Shown: positions 15,665 through 23,704 of the stretch, piece after piece
Layout: the number at the start of each line of letters is the position of its first letter
Numbering within the stretch: the stretch's first letter is position 1
Assembly: GCF_004804315.1 (NCBI RefSeq)
Contig: NZ_SRXX01000004.1
Location: 186,001 to 250,000 of the forward strand
DNA from: Flagellimonas onchidii
GTDB lineage: Bacteria > Bacteroidota > Bacteroidia > Flavobacteriales > Flavobacteriaceae
Length of the DNA stretch: 64,000 nt
Direction of reading: 5' to 3'
The notes under the pieces: generated by a model
The model's database searches: none
What the model was told of the DNA's origin: nothing
The model's input: only the letters and a program-made list of their open reading frames with translations
Program-made: the position numbers and the translations under genes

Positions 15665-16737
15665 AACCAAATCAAGAACAACTGACCAAAAGTGCTATAC
15701 AGCTATTGCAACAACTGATTGCAATTCCTTCTTTTTCTAGTGAGGAGGATAAAACAGGGGATGCCATTCAAAAATGGTTATCGGATTTTGGTGTGGAAAC
15801 ACAACGTCAATTCAACAACATTTATGCTTTCAACAAGCATTTTGATGAAAACAAACCTACCCTCCTACTGAATTCGCATCACGATACGGTAAAGCCGAAC
15901 AGTGCCTATACCAAAGACCCTTTTCATCCTCATATCGAAGATGGAAAGTTGTATGGCTTGGGCAGCAATGACGCGGGTGGATGTTTGGTTTCGCTTTTAG
16001 CCACTTTTGTTCATTTTTATGAAGAAAAGAACCTGAACCATAATATAATTATGGCCGCGACGGCCGAAGAAGAGAGTGCTGGTGAAAAAAGCCTGCGAGG
16101 CCTTTTGCCCGAACTTCCCAAAATTGATGTCGCGGTAGTCGGTGAACCTACCTTGCTGGATCTCGCCATTGCGGAAAAAGGATTGATTGTTTTTGATGCT
16201 GTGGTCGAAGGAACGCCTTCCCATGCGGCACATCCAAACAACAACAATTCCATTTATAATACCATTGAGGTTTTAAACTGGTTCAAAAACTGTTCTTTTG
16301 AAAAAGAATCTGAAGCCTTGGGCAAAGTGAAATTGACGGTTACCCAGATCAATGCGGGAAACCAACATAATGTGGTCCCAGCAAAAGTGGATTTGGTGGT
16401 GGACGTACGGGTAAACGATTGCTATTCCAACCAAGAAATTGCAGCTATTTTGGATAAGGAAGCTCCCTGCAAAATGACTCCGCGTTCACTCCGATTAAAC
16501 TCGTCCGCCATTGACCCTAATCACGATTTGGTCAAAAGCGGAATCGCATTGGGAAGAAAAACCTATGGTTCCCCAACCTTATCAGATCAAGCAGCATTGA
16601 GCTGTCAATCGGTAAAGTTGGGTCCAGGGGACAGTACCCGTTCCCATTCCGCCAACGAATTTATTTATGTGAAAGAAATTGAAGAAGGAATAGATTTGTA
16701 TTTTAAAATTTTATCTGGATTCTTAATCCCCCAATAA
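15661..16737 (+). CDS. argE: M20-family N-acylornithine/N-acylcitrulline deacylase (ArgE-like)
   Basis: A 358-residue zinc hydrolase. Metal ligands appear in LLNSHHDTVKP (about residue 75), LYGLGSNDAGGC (about residue 104), the catalytic TAEEESAG (about residues 136-143), and the late LGPGDSTRSHSANEFI. With an ArgF'-type carbamoyltransferase upstream, the physiological substrate is probably N-acylcitrulline rather than N-acylornithine, because carbamoylation happens before deacylation in that route. It overlaps argB by 4 bp. The family is certain; the acyl group is not. Confidence 0.92.
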   Translation: MKPNQEQLTKSAIQLLQQLIAIPSFSSEEDKTGDAIQKWLSDFGVETQRQFNNIYAFNKHFDENKPTLLLNSHHDTVKPNSAYTKDPFHPHIEDGKLYGLGSNDAGGCLVSLLATFVHFYEEKNLNHNIIMAATAEEESAGEKSLRGLLPELPKIDVAVVGEPTLLDLAIAEKGLIVFDAVVEGTPSHAAHPNNNNSIYNTIEVLNWFKNCSFEKESEALGKVKLTVTQINAGNQHNVVPAKVDLVVDVRVNDCYSNQEIAAILDKEAPCKMTPRSLRLNSSAIDPNHDLVKSGIALGRKTYGSPTLSDQAALSCQSVKLGPGDSTRSHSANEFIYVKEIEEGIDLYFKILSGFLIPQ

Positions 16738-16744
16738 CACAATA

Positions 16745-17155
16745 ATGTCAGGAGAAACCAACCTTTCCACCTTATTATCCAAATTACAGCCAGTTCTTAA
16801 CCAAGGAGATTTTGTTTTCGCAAGCGTGGACGACTCCTTTCAATTTGACCTCAACTTGGTCCATGGAATTTTTAGAGAAAAAGAAGGTATCACCTTGATT
16901 CTGAAAAAAGAGATTGCCGATAGCATCAACTTAAAATATAACTATATGGCTTCCTGCATTACGTTAGATGTACACTCTTCTTTGGAAATGGTAGGACTTA
17001 CTGCGGCAGTTTCAAACGCCCTAGCAAAGGAAAATATAAGTTGTAATGTGGTCGCCGCATTTTATCACGATCATATTTTTGTGGATAAACAAGATGCCAA
17101 AAAAGCCATGAATGTTTTGCTCCAATTGTCAAACAAAAACAATTCAAAAAAATGA
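16745..17155 (+). CDS. ACT-domain protein between argE and argH
   Basis: A 136-residue protein with tandem ACT-like (ACT_7/DUF2241-type) folding. The first half carries FVFASVDDSFQFDLNLVHGIFREKEGITL (positions 23-51), and the second a clear beta-alpha-beta core from ITLDVHSSLEMVGLTAAVSN to AAFYHDHIFVD. ACT domains bind amino acids and regulate enzymes. No catalytic domain is attached. Tight packing (7 bp after argE, 4-bp overlap with argH) suggests it serves the pathway, possibly as a free-standing arginine or proline sensor. That role is inference; such proteins also occur alone. Confidence 0.85.
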   Translation: MSGETNLSTLLSKLQPVLNQGDFVFASVDDSFQFDLNLVHGIFREKEGITLILKKEIADSINLKYNYMASCITLDVHSSLEMVGLTAAVSNALAKENISCNVVAAFYHDHIFVDKQDAKKAMNVLLQLSNKNNSKK

Positions 17156-18435
17156 AACTCTGGGACAAAGGTTTTAGCACCGATAAGAAAATAGACCATT
17201 TTACCGTAGGCAATGATAGAAAACTCGATTTGCTCTTGGCAAAATATGACGTGATTGCCTCCAAGGCCCATACCAAAATGTTGGGCAAGGTAGGGTTAAT
17301 TACAGAGGAGGAAACTAAAAAGTTGATCGAAGAACTGGACAAAATTACCAATTGTATCGAAGATGGGGTTTTCACCATTGAGGATGATTTTGAGGACATG
17401 CATTCCAAAATTGAATTCGTTCTTACCCAACGACTAGGCGATGTTGGTAAAAAAATCCATACTGCCAGATCACGAAACGATCAGGTTTTGGTAGCCATGC
17501 AGCTCTATTTGAAAAATGAGCTCACAGAAATTAAAAATGAGGTCAAATCGCTTTTTGATCTTTTACTAAAGCTTGCAGAAAAACACAAATCTGTACTTCT
17601 ACCTGGTTACACCCACTTACAAATTGCCATGCCATCCTCATTCGGATTGTGGTTTTCGGCCTATGCCGAAAGCTTGGTAGATGATCTGTATTTTGTACAG
17701 GCAGCCTATAAAATTGCGGACCAAAACCCTTTGGGAAGTGCCGCAGGTTATGGAAGCTCTTTTCCTATTGACAGAAATTTTACCACGGAAGAAATAGGTT
17801 TCGACACTTTAAAATACAATGTGGTTGCCGCTCAAATGGGTCGAGGCAAGGTAGAAAAAGCCACTGCCTTTGGAATCTCAAGCATAGCAGCGACTCTTTC
17901 CAAATTAGCCATGGACGTCTGTCTGTACATGAGCCAAAATTTTGATTTTATCTCATTCCCTGATGAGTTGACCACGGGCAGCAGTATCATGCCGCACAAG
18001 AAAAATCCAGATGTTTTTGAATTGATTCGAGGTAAGTGCAACAAGATTCAATCCATTCCCAACCAATTAACACTGATTACCAACAATTTGCCTAGTGGTT
18101 ACCACAGAGACCTACAATTGGTAAAGGAAGTCATTGTACCCGCTATTCAAGATATCAAAGCTTGTTTGGAAATGATGGTGTTCAGTTTAAAGGAAATCCA
18201 GGTAAATACGCAAATCCTTGATGACCCAAAATACGATTACCTATTTAGTGTGGATACGCTAAATGAGCTTGTAAAAAGTGGTATGCCCTTCCGAGATGCC
18301 TATAAAAATATGGGCAAGGATATTGAAGAAGGTACTTTTACCCCTAAAAAAGATATTGACCATACCCATGAAGGGAGTTTGGGCAATTTATGTTTAGAGG
18401 AGATCCAGATAAAAATGGAAAATGTACTGAAATAA
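17152..18435 (+). CDS. argH: Argininosuccinate lyase
   Basis: A 427-residue member of the fumarase/aspartase superfamily that cleaves argininosuccinate to arginine and fumarate. It shows HTARSRNDQV (about residues 103-112), the ALPGYTHLQ-type segment LLPGYTHLQIAMP, and the family signature GSSIMPHKKNPD with the catalytic Ser (about residues 276-287). It is slightly shorter than enterobacterial ArgH (about 457). As the last gene of the operon, it is followed by an intergenic repeat rather than an obvious terminator. The start overlaps the ACT gene by 4 bp. Confidence 0.96.
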   Translation: MKLWDKGFSTDKKIDHFTVGNDRKLDLLLAKYDVIASKAHTKMLGKVGLITEEETKKLIEELDKITNCIEDGVFTIEDDFEDMHSKIEFVLTQRLGDVGKKIHTARSRNDQVLVAMQLYLKNELTEIKNEVKSLFDLLLKLAEKHKSVLLPGYTHLQIAMPSSFGLWFSAYAESLVDDLYFVQAAYKIADQNPLGSAAGYGSSFPIDRNFTTEEIGFDTLKYNVVAAQMGRGKVEKATAFGISSIAATLSKLAMDVCLYMSQNFDFISFPDELTTGSSIMPHKKNPDVFELIRGKCNKIQSIPNQLTLITNNLPSGYHRDLQLVKEVIVPAIQDIKACLEMMVFSLKEIQVNTQILDDPKYDYLFSVDTLNELVKSGMPFRDAYKNMGKDIEEGTFTPKKDIDHTHEGSLGNLCLEEIQIKMENVLK

Positions 18436-18440
18436 AAACA

Positions 18441-18628
18441 AGCTCCTTTCCCTTTTGGAAAGGTGTCAGCTAAGGTGGACGGAAAGGGATCTTAGATTAT
18501 TTTGCTCATTCGTTAATTCAAAGCAGGTCTCCATCAATTGGCCTTAGATTTTTTGTAGAAATCTCCCGAACTTCACCTACCTGTGCTGAACATGCTTACA
18601 CTGAATTTATTTCAGTGATTCAGTATCG
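18441..18628 (+). repeat. Dispersed repeat of about 190 bp, copy A
   Basis: Begins GCTCCTTTCC and ends CAGTATCG. Comparison by eye with the reverse complement of 62552-62781 shows one homologous block: GTGGACGGAAAGGG, ATTATT-TGCTCATT, ATCAATT, TAGAAAT/CAGAAAT..CCGAACTTCAC, and GAATTTATTTCAGTG appear in the same order and spacing. A hairpin ACTGAA-TTTA-TTTCAGT sits near the 3' end. It has no coding frame and fills most of the gap between argH and the lipoprotein gene. Confidence 0.72.
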
Positions 18629-18666
18629 TAAGATATAAATCATTAAAACCGATTCATATCCTTTTA

Positions 18667-19140
18667 GTTATATGGTATTAAACGAAATGACAAGACTACT
18701 AATAGCTTTAATAACATTATTTCAAATATCTTTATTTAGTTGTGATATGAAAGACGATAAAGGGATGGGTATAGACAAAACTGAACTTTTCCAAAAAAAT
18801 ATTGAATACCCTTATAGTGCATCAGAAAAAAGAAAGATGCTTATCCTTAATAATATGAATAAACTAAAAAAGGGAATGGCAAAAGTAGACGTAATCAAAT
18901 TAATGACTCAACCTGATGAGGCCAACTTGACTTATAAATTTAAGAAGGCTGAATCTGATAATGTTATTGGATTTTCATTAGCCTATATACTAAGACGTGA
19001 TACAGATTCAGGCAGTGCTATTGAAAAAAATGAACAACTTCTACGAATACATTTTGATAATTCTGAAAAGCTTATTTGGTCTTACTCTCAGGATGTTGAT
19101 GAATTTAATGCAATTGAAAAAGAATAAAATACCATATAAC
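18667..19140. repeat. 13-bp perfect inverted repeats enclosing a single lipoprotein gene
   Basis: GTTATATGGTATT at 18667-18679 and its exact complement AATACCATATAAC at 19128-19140. Between them lies only the ORF at 18672/18687-19127, whose stop is directly adjacent to the right repeat. The upstream ATG at 18672 is itself inside the left repeat. The right repeat merges into the end of stem-loop copy 1 (19138-19266). No target duplication was found. Confidence 0.65.
18687..19127 (+). CDS. Small lipoprotein with a BamE/SmpA-like domain
   Basis: A lipoprotein signal MTRLLIALITLFQISLFSC ends in a lipobox Cys at about residue 19, so the mature protein is membrane-anchored. Residues 55-146 resemble the SmpA/BamE fold: LKKGMAKVDVIKLMTQPDE (helix then the conserved turn), followed by strands ending LRIHFDNSEKLIWSYSQ. 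Start: the ATG at 18687 gives the tidiest signal; the ATG at 18672 adds five residues and lies inside an inverted repeat. Composition is AT-rich compared with the arginine operon. It stands alone, enclosed by 13-bp inverted repeats and followed by a stem-loop element, so it is probably a mobile single-gene module. Function unknown. Confidence 0.72.
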   Translation: MTRLLIALITLFQISLFSCDMKDDKGMGIDKTELFQKNIEYPYSASEKRKMLILNNMNKLKKGMAKVDVIKLMTQPDEANLTYKFKKAESDNVIGFSLAYILRRDTDSGSAIEKNEQLLRIHFDNSEKLIWSYSQDVDEFNAIEKE

Positions 19141-19266
19141 AATGTGTATAAGTAATAACGGTTTAAGTAATAAAAGTAAAGTATGAACATGAAACAAAGG
19201 TCAGTGCAAAACCGAAAGGTTTGTGAGTAGAAATCCGTTAATACTCCTACACGAGACCGACAAGTG
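19138..19266 (-). repeat. Cassette-like stem-loop element, copy 1
   Basis: Read on minus it opens CACTTGTCGGTCTCG (19266-19252). The outer arms are GTGTATAAGTAATAACGG (19144-19161) and CCGTTAATACTCCTACAC (19235-19252), pairing at 15 of 18 positions. It ends ACATTGTT beside the stop of the lipoprotein gene. A 31-nt inner block (19204-19234) matches copy 2 at 60120-60150 with one mismatch. The remaining sequence to 19407 shows nothing recognisable. Confidence 0.72.
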
Positions 19267-19407
19267 CACCTCAAATTTCCGTAAAGATTTTTCTTCAAAA
19301 GCCTTTGCCATATCCCAATTTTAGTCCATAAGGCTAAGATGTTCTGTTTTTACTCAACAAAAAGAGATTTATAACCATAATCCCCTTTTTATTCTTAGCT
19401 TTCGGTA

Positions 19408-19947
19408 ATGAAGGATTCCGATTATTTTTCATATCTCTACGAGATAGCGCGTCTTCTGAACAAGGAGTTTTCATTGCGTTCTGCCCTTTGTAAATCTTTA
19501 GAGCAGATGGTGGAAATCCTTGATTTGGATACGGGTTGGGTATGGCTCACTGAAGCAGATAACAAATCCGTTTACTTAGCGGCATCTTATAATCTGCCTC
19601 CGGCATTGAGCAAACACCCAGAACGACTATCGGGGGGATGCTTTTGCATCAACCAATACCTGTCAGATGACATAGACCAACCACTGAACATTAGCGAGAT
19701 TGCCTGTACCCGATTAAAGAATATTAATTCTGGAACCGAAGGCCTTAAATTTCATGCCACCATTCCGATTATCATCAATGACCAAAAAGTGGGGCTCATC
19801 AATTTATTGAGCAAGGAAACCCGGGAGCTCAGTGAAAGGGAACTCATGGTTCTTAACACCATTAGTGAGTTAGTGGGAACTGCCGTTCAACGTACCCGAT
19901 TGCAACAATCGTACCCTACCAAAAAAATGAATCCAACACCTCCGTGA
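19408..19947 (+). CDS. GAF-domain protein, N-terminal half of an apparent GAF-LuxR regulator
   Basis: A 179-residue protein with a GAF domain over about residues 18-168 (KSLEQMVEILDLDTGWVWL, LSGGCFCINQYL, FHATIPIIINDQKVGLINLL, ELMVLNTISELVGTAV). GAF domains bind small ligands and sense signals in the cytoplasm. The frame ends in QQSYPTKKMNPTPP just after an A7 run (19921-19927). Adding one A there would continue directly into the next gene's frame, giving K-N-E-S-N-T-S-V-K-D. So this is either half of a split regulator, a product of slippage, or a sequencing or mutational frameshift. Confidence 0.8.
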   Translation: MKDSDYFSYLYEIARLLNKEFSLRSALCKSLEQMVEILDLDTGWVWLTEADNKSVYLAASYNLPPALSKHPERLSGGCFCINQYLSDDIDQPLNISEIACTRLKNINSGTEGLKFHATIPIIINDQKVGLINLLSKETRELSERELMVLNTISELVGTAVQRTRLQQSYPTKKMNPTPP

Positions 19948-20342
19948 AAGATATATTGGATCGTGTTTACATACCAAAAATGAATGCCATTATCTCAGGT
20001 TTGGAAAGTTCTAAAAATGATGCCGACAAGGTAACGGAGGCTCTTAAAAGAACTACTGACCTTCAAAAACAGCTTAAAACACTGCTACAAGAGACAGAGC
20101 GATATGCCGAAAATAACACATCCAATCAACTCCACTATCCCGAAATGCCTCTTACTAAAAGGGAGTTGGAAGTATTGAAGCTCATAAAAAAAGGGTTGAC
20201 CAACGAACAGATAGGGAAGCAACTTTACATTACCGAAAGAACGGTGAAATTCCATATAACCTCCATCCTTTCCAAGCTTAATGCCGACAATAGAACCGAA
20301 GCTGTAGATATTGCCTTGAAACGAGGGCTTTTTAGTATTTAA
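19944..20342 (+). CDS. LuxR-type HTH protein, C-terminal half of an apparent GAF-LuxR regulator
   Basis: A 132-residue protein starting at GTG 19944, overlapping the GAF gene's TGA by 4 bp. Residues 1-55 are an amphipathic helix/coiled-coil (DADKVTEALKRTTDLQKQL). Residues 70-128 are a LuxR HTH: LTKRELEVLKLIKKGLTNEQ, then KQLYITERTVKFHITSIL and SKLNADNRTEAV. It lacks a receiver domain. The frame is open upstream of the GTG back to the A7 run, so full-length protein may be made by fusion to the GAF part. Alone, it could be a coupled two-subunit version. Confidence 0.82.
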   Translation: MKDILDRVYIPKMNAIISGLESSKNDADKVTEALKRTTDLQKQLKTLLQETERYAENNTSNQLHYPEMPLTKRELEVLKLIKKGLTNEQIGKQLYITERTVKFHITSILSKLNADNRTEAVDIALKRGLFSI

Positions 20343-20440
20343 AAATTGCTGTACTAAAGTACAGGTTGTTTTCTGTACGGAAGTTCGTTTTGCTGATTTC
20401 ATTATCTCTAGATATTTGCTATTCACTAAAACACAATAGC

Positions 20441-20875
20441 ATGAGAAATTCAAACATCTATTTAGAGCACGCCAATATCACGGTCAATGACCTCCAAGAA
20501 GCCATAAATTTTTTCCAAACCGCTTTCCCGCATTTTAAGATAAGAGGAGGAGAAAATGAAACTAGGGAATGGGTACACTTTGGAGATGATAACACTTACA
20601 TCGCCATTAATCAAGCGCAGTACAGCGAATTAAAAAGGGACAAGAACTATGGCAAAATCGGAATCAACCACATAGGTTTTGTAGTTGAGGATGTGGAGGA
20701 AATAGCCAATAATCTTCTAAAGGCAGGTTACAAACGGGATTTTCCCAAAGAAGTGGAGCAATTTAGAATTCGCGACTATTTTGCTGATGCCGATGGCAAC
20801 CAATTCGAGTTTGTACAATACCTAAGTGAACTGCCAGAAGAACGAAATAGTTACAACAAACAAGTTTCAGTATAA
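20441..20875 (+). CDS. VOC-family (glyoxalase-like) protein
   Basis: A 144-residue protein from the ATG at 20441 (MRNSNIYLEHANITVNDLQEA); the extra 25 upstream residues of the longer frame look non-coding. Two beta-alpha-beta-beta-beta modules are visible. The first runs from LEHANITVNDLQEAINFFQ to YIAINQAQY, the second from GINHIGFVVEDVEEIANNLL to FADADGNQFEFVQYL. Candidate metal ligands are His10 and His72 with the late Glu in FEFVQ. The family covers glyoxalases, dioxygenases and resistance proteins of the cytoplasm; the reaction is unknown. It follows the LuxR gene by 98 bp and converges with the pseudouridine synthase gene. Confidence 0.82.
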   Translation: MRNSNIYLEHANITVNDLQEAINFFQTAFPHFKIRGGENETREWVHFGDDNTYIAINQAQYSELKRDKNYGKIGINHIGFVVEDVEEIANNLLKAGYKRDFPKEVEQFRIRDYFADADGNQFEFVQYLSELPEERNSYNKQVSV

Positions 20876-20887
20876 TCAAAAAGCGAA

Positions 20888-21730
20888 TTACTTAATCATT
20901 TTTAAATTCACAACCTCCTGTTCGGTCAAATGGCGCCAATGTCCACGCGGGAGGTCTTTTTTGGTAAGTCCGGCGAAAATTACCCGATCCAATTTGGTCA
21001 CATGATAACCTAGATGTTCAAAAATTCGACGAACTATGCGGTTACGACCGCTGTGGATTTCAACCCCTACTTCTTTCTTTGGTGAACCTTGGATATAGCT
21101 AATGTCATCTACAGTTACAGGGCCATCATCAAGTTTAAGCCCCTCTTGGATTTTATGTAAATCGGACATAGCCAGGTTTTTATTCAAAAACACATGATAA
21201 ATCTTGCGAACACCATGTGTGGGATGAGTCAATTTTTTAGTTAAATCACCATCATTGGTAAAAAGTAAAAGCCCTGTGGTGTTGCGATCTAAACGGCCTA
21301 CGGGCAATAAACGTGAATTGGAAGCACTGGATACCAACTCCATTACCGTTCGCCTACCCTTTTCATCACTAGTGGTAGTGATAAAGTTTTTGGGTTTATT
21401 CAAAAGCACATACTCCTTCTTTTCCGGGTTCAGTTTTCGGCCATCGAATCGGACATCATCCGTCAACTTTACTTTGTAACCCATTTCGGTAATTACCTTT
21501 CCGTTTACGGTAACATTCCCCGCTGCAATATAAGTGTCTGCTTCTCTCCTAGAACAAATTCCGGCGTTGGCAATATAGCGATTCAACCGAATCTCATTGG
21601 GATTGGATTTTTTTACCTGCTTTTGGGGTTTTGATTGAAATCCTTCTTTCTTGAAGAATGGTTTCTTAGGATTCCTTTTTTGGGAGTTTCCAGAAGGCCT
21701 TCTGCCTCTGCTATAGTCTGATTTCGCCAT
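20888..21730 (-). CDS. rluB: RluB/RsuA-family rRNA pseudouridine synthase
   Basis: A 280-residue protein with a basic, disordered N-terminus (residues 1-45), an S4 RNA-binding domain at about residues 47-95 (IRLNRYIANAGICSRREADT) and a PseudoU_synth domain. The catalytic Asp is D148 in LLPVGRLDRNTTGLLLFTND. The C-terminal VEIHSGRNRIVRRIFEHLGY is the conserved binding segment. It modifies uridine in 23S (RluB) or 16S (RsuA) rRNA; RluB is the usual assignment in Bacteroidota, but the two are hard to separate by eye. In flavobacteria it often follows UbiA and mevalonate genes, here about 3 kb away with other genes in between. Confidence 0.92.
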   Translation of the reverse strand: MAKSDYSRGRRPSGNSQKRNPKKPFFKKEGFQSKPQKQVKKSNPNEIRLNRYIANAGICSRREADTYIAAGNVTVNGKVITEMGYKVKLTDDVRFDGRKLNPEKKEYVLLNKPKNFITTTSDEKGRRTVMELVSSASNSRLLPVGRLDRNTTGLLLFTNDGDLTKKLTHPTHGVRKIYHVFLNKNLAMSDLHKIQEGLKLDDGPVTVDDISYIQGSPKKEVGVEIHSGRNRIVRRIFEHLGYHVTKLDRVIFAGLTKKDLPRGHWRHLTEQEVVNLKMIK

Positions 21731-21833
21731 CAGTCATAAATTTTTGCAAAGGTAGCGTTTTTTCTTCCCCAAAGTATACTTGACCAGATTATAAAAACAA
21801 AAGATGAAAGGTGTAGGGTCAATCCTTAAACCC

Positions 21834-21864
21834 CATTCGTCAACCCAAACCCATCATTCGTCAA
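21834..21864 (+). promoter_or_regulatory. Candidate LytTR-type operator (two direct repeats, 21-bp period)
   Basis: CATTCGTCAA occurs at 21834-21843 and again at 21855-21864, exactly 21 bp apart (two helical turns). Paired direct repeats of about 9 bp with this period are the classic binding pattern of LytTR response regulators. The site is just upstream of the FkbM gene. No LytTR gene is adjacent; the nearest in the window is at 61671-62522. Confidence 0.5.
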
Positions 21865-21939
21865 TTGAGGTCATTTTCTTATGTCCGAAATGTGGAATTT
21901 AATTCTCATTGTTCAAAAAACCATAATAATAGCCTTGGT

Positions 21940-22572
21940 GTGAAAAAATCAATACAGCAGCTTAAAAATGTGGTACAAAACCAGTTGATAAATCTCTTTT
22001 TCAACCGTTTTCTCACCAAACTCGATAAAAACAGTATTGCCATCGACTGTGGTGCCAATGTTGGTGATATTAGTTTAAAGTTGGCCAAAACCGGTGCCCA
22101 AGTATTTGCTTTTGAACCCAACCCGTTTGCCTACAAGGAGTTAATTGATAAGGTGAAAGATTACAAAAACGTAACTCCGTACAATAAAGGCGTTTGGGAT
22201 AAAAACACGGTAACCAAACTATATTTTCACAACCAAGCTGAAAATGACGAGGCATTTTGGTCTTTCGGTTCTTCAATTGTAAAAGCCAAAGGGAATGTTG
22301 ATAAAGAAAGATCAATAGAAGTTGAAATTATTGACTTAACAGAATTTATCGACCGACTCGACAAAAAAGTAGATCTTTTAAAAATAGATATTGAAGGGGC
22401 TGAGTGCGAATTATTGGAAAAATTTATAAAAAAAGAATTGTACAAAAAGGTGACCCTAACCTTGGTTGAAACGCATGACAGAAAAATTGACGGGCAAAAA
22501 AAGAAAACCGACCGATTAAGAGAGCTTATCAAAGAAAAGGAAATCGACAATATCAATTTGTCATGGTTATAG
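21940..22572 (+). CDS. FkbM-family SAM-dependent methyltransferase
   Basis: A class I methyltransferase. Motif I is SIAIDCGANVGDISLKLAKT, followed by VFAFEPNPFAYKEL, LLKIDIEGAECELLEKF, and the late LTLVETHDRKIDG. This is the FkbM architecture, which O-methylates sugars or small secreted products. The start is uncertain: GTG at 21940 (VKKSIQQLKN) yields 211 residues, while a TTG at 21865 adds 25 residues of poor quality and directly abuts the operator. The gene, with the next two, separates rluB from the isoprenoid operon and is more AT-rich than them. Substrate unknown. Confidence 0.82.
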   Translation: MKKSIQQLKNVVQNQLINLFFNRFLTKLDKNSIAIDCGANVGDISLKLAKTGAQVFAFEPNPFAYKELIDKVKDYKNVTPYNKGVWDKNTVTKLYFHNQAENDEAFWSFGSSIVKAKGNVDKERSIEVEIIDLTEFIDRLDKKVDLLKIDIEGAECELLEKFIKKELYKKVTLTLVETHDRKIDGQKKKTDRLRELIKEKEIDNINLSWL

Positions 22573-22645
22573 AGGGCTTCGTTACTCTGAAACAAGCTCA
22601 GCATAGATTGACAATCCCGTTTTTATTAAACTTTTAAATAATCCA

Positions 22646-23641
22646 TTGAATATGAAAACAATAAAACAAGGCTTTATACCTCTCCTACTTATATTGTTAT
22701 GCACCGTTGGTTTCATACCAAGCGACAAAGTAATCTTAGGTGGAAATCAGCAACAAACCACCCATGTCGTCTCCAACTTAAAAGAATTTTTAGATGCTCT
22801 GGGAAACAACAGAAAGATCATTATAACCAATGACATTCACATAAAGGAAGAGTTAAGCACGGTTGTCACAGACACCTGTAAACTCTATAATGGCTCAACT
22901 TCCAAAGATTGGTTTTCGCCAGAGTATGTCAATGAATTTTATAATATAGAAGGGCCATACTTGTCTTCAGTGGACACTAAAGAATCATTAAGCAAAAATG
23001 ATTTTAAAGAATTTCTTGAAAATCCTATAATCTTGGTCATTAAAAAAGCATATAACTTAACCATTACAACCCATAATTCTTCAAATATTATTTTAAACCA
23101 GGCTAATGATGAAGTTATACGATTTGATTCTTTAACAAATTTCAAGCTTCAAAATTTACAGATATTTCATAGACCTGAAACGAATGGAGGCTGTGGCGAA
23201 TTTGCTCCAGTAATCACATTTTATGATGCTATAAATATTATTGTCGATAACTGTAAGCTCAATGGAAGCGGTACGGAAGGTATCTATACAAATGGAATTG
23301 AAAATTTAGAGATTGTTAACACTGAGATATTTAACTGTAACAAAAGAGGTCTTAGTTTTGAGAACAGCAAGAACGTTATGGTAGACAACTGTGAAGTTTA
23401 TTTAAATAATCTCGATGCAAATGCGGAATATAATGATGGGCCAAGTATCTTCTACCTTATTGATAGTGATGTTGAAGTAATAAGAACCGTAATCACAAAA
23501 AACACTAGTGAAAGTATTGCTCCTTTTATCGATATTGATAATAAAAGCTCCATCAAGTTTAAAAATTGTAAAATATTGGACAACATCAATTTCACCATCA
23601 CAGATGAGCAAAAAAAATCTTTTAATATCAACTCTTTATAA
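22646..23641 (+). CDS. Secreted right-handed beta-helix protein
   Basis: A 331-residue protein with an N-terminal signal (IPLLLILLCTVGFIPSDKV). The rest has the ladder of short repeats ending in aliphatic and Asn residues typical of parallel beta-helices (LTITTHNSSNIILNQAND, LQNLQIFHRP, IIVDNCKLNGSGTEGIYTNG, LEIVNTEIFNCNKRGLSFEN, VMVDNCEVYLNN). The fold resembles pectate-lyase-like or Pel15 repeats (right-handed beta helix, DUF1565-like). No pectinolytic catalytic residues are obvious, so it may bind or hold a polysaccharide rather than cleave it. It probably shares a transcript with the FkbM and SH3 genes. An ATG two codons later (22652) is equally plausible. Confidence 0.75.
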   Translation: MNMKTIKQGFIPLLLILLCTVGFIPSDKVILGGNQQQTTHVVSNLKEFLDALGNNRKIIITNDIHIKEELSTVVTDTCKLYNGSTSKDWFSPEYVNEFYNIEGPYLSSVDTKESLSKNDFKEFLENPIILVIKKAYNLTITTHNSSNIILNQANDEVIRFDSLTNFKLQNLQIFHRPETNGGCGEFAPVITFYDAINIIVDNCKLNGSGTEGIYTNGIENLEIVNTEIFNCNKRGLSFENSKNVMVDNCEVYLNNLDANAEYNDGPSIFYLIDSDVEVIRTVITKNTSESIAPFIDIDNKSSIKFKNCKILDNINFTITDEQKKSFNINSL

Positions 23642-23704
23642 TAATATAAGAGCTAAACCAACAGATATATCCACCCGTTAGTGAGCCATATTGAAAAAAA
23701 TAAC

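Noticed and set aside
18441..18490. A terminator after argH
   Set aside because: The stem (CTTTCC-CTTTT-GGAAAG) belongs to the dispersed repeat and has no T run.
19921..19927. Programmed minus-one ribosomal frameshift on AAAAAAA
   Set aside because: The bases before the run are CC, so the P-site tRNA would mispair after slipping; an extra A in DNA or RNA, or a real split gene, explains it better.
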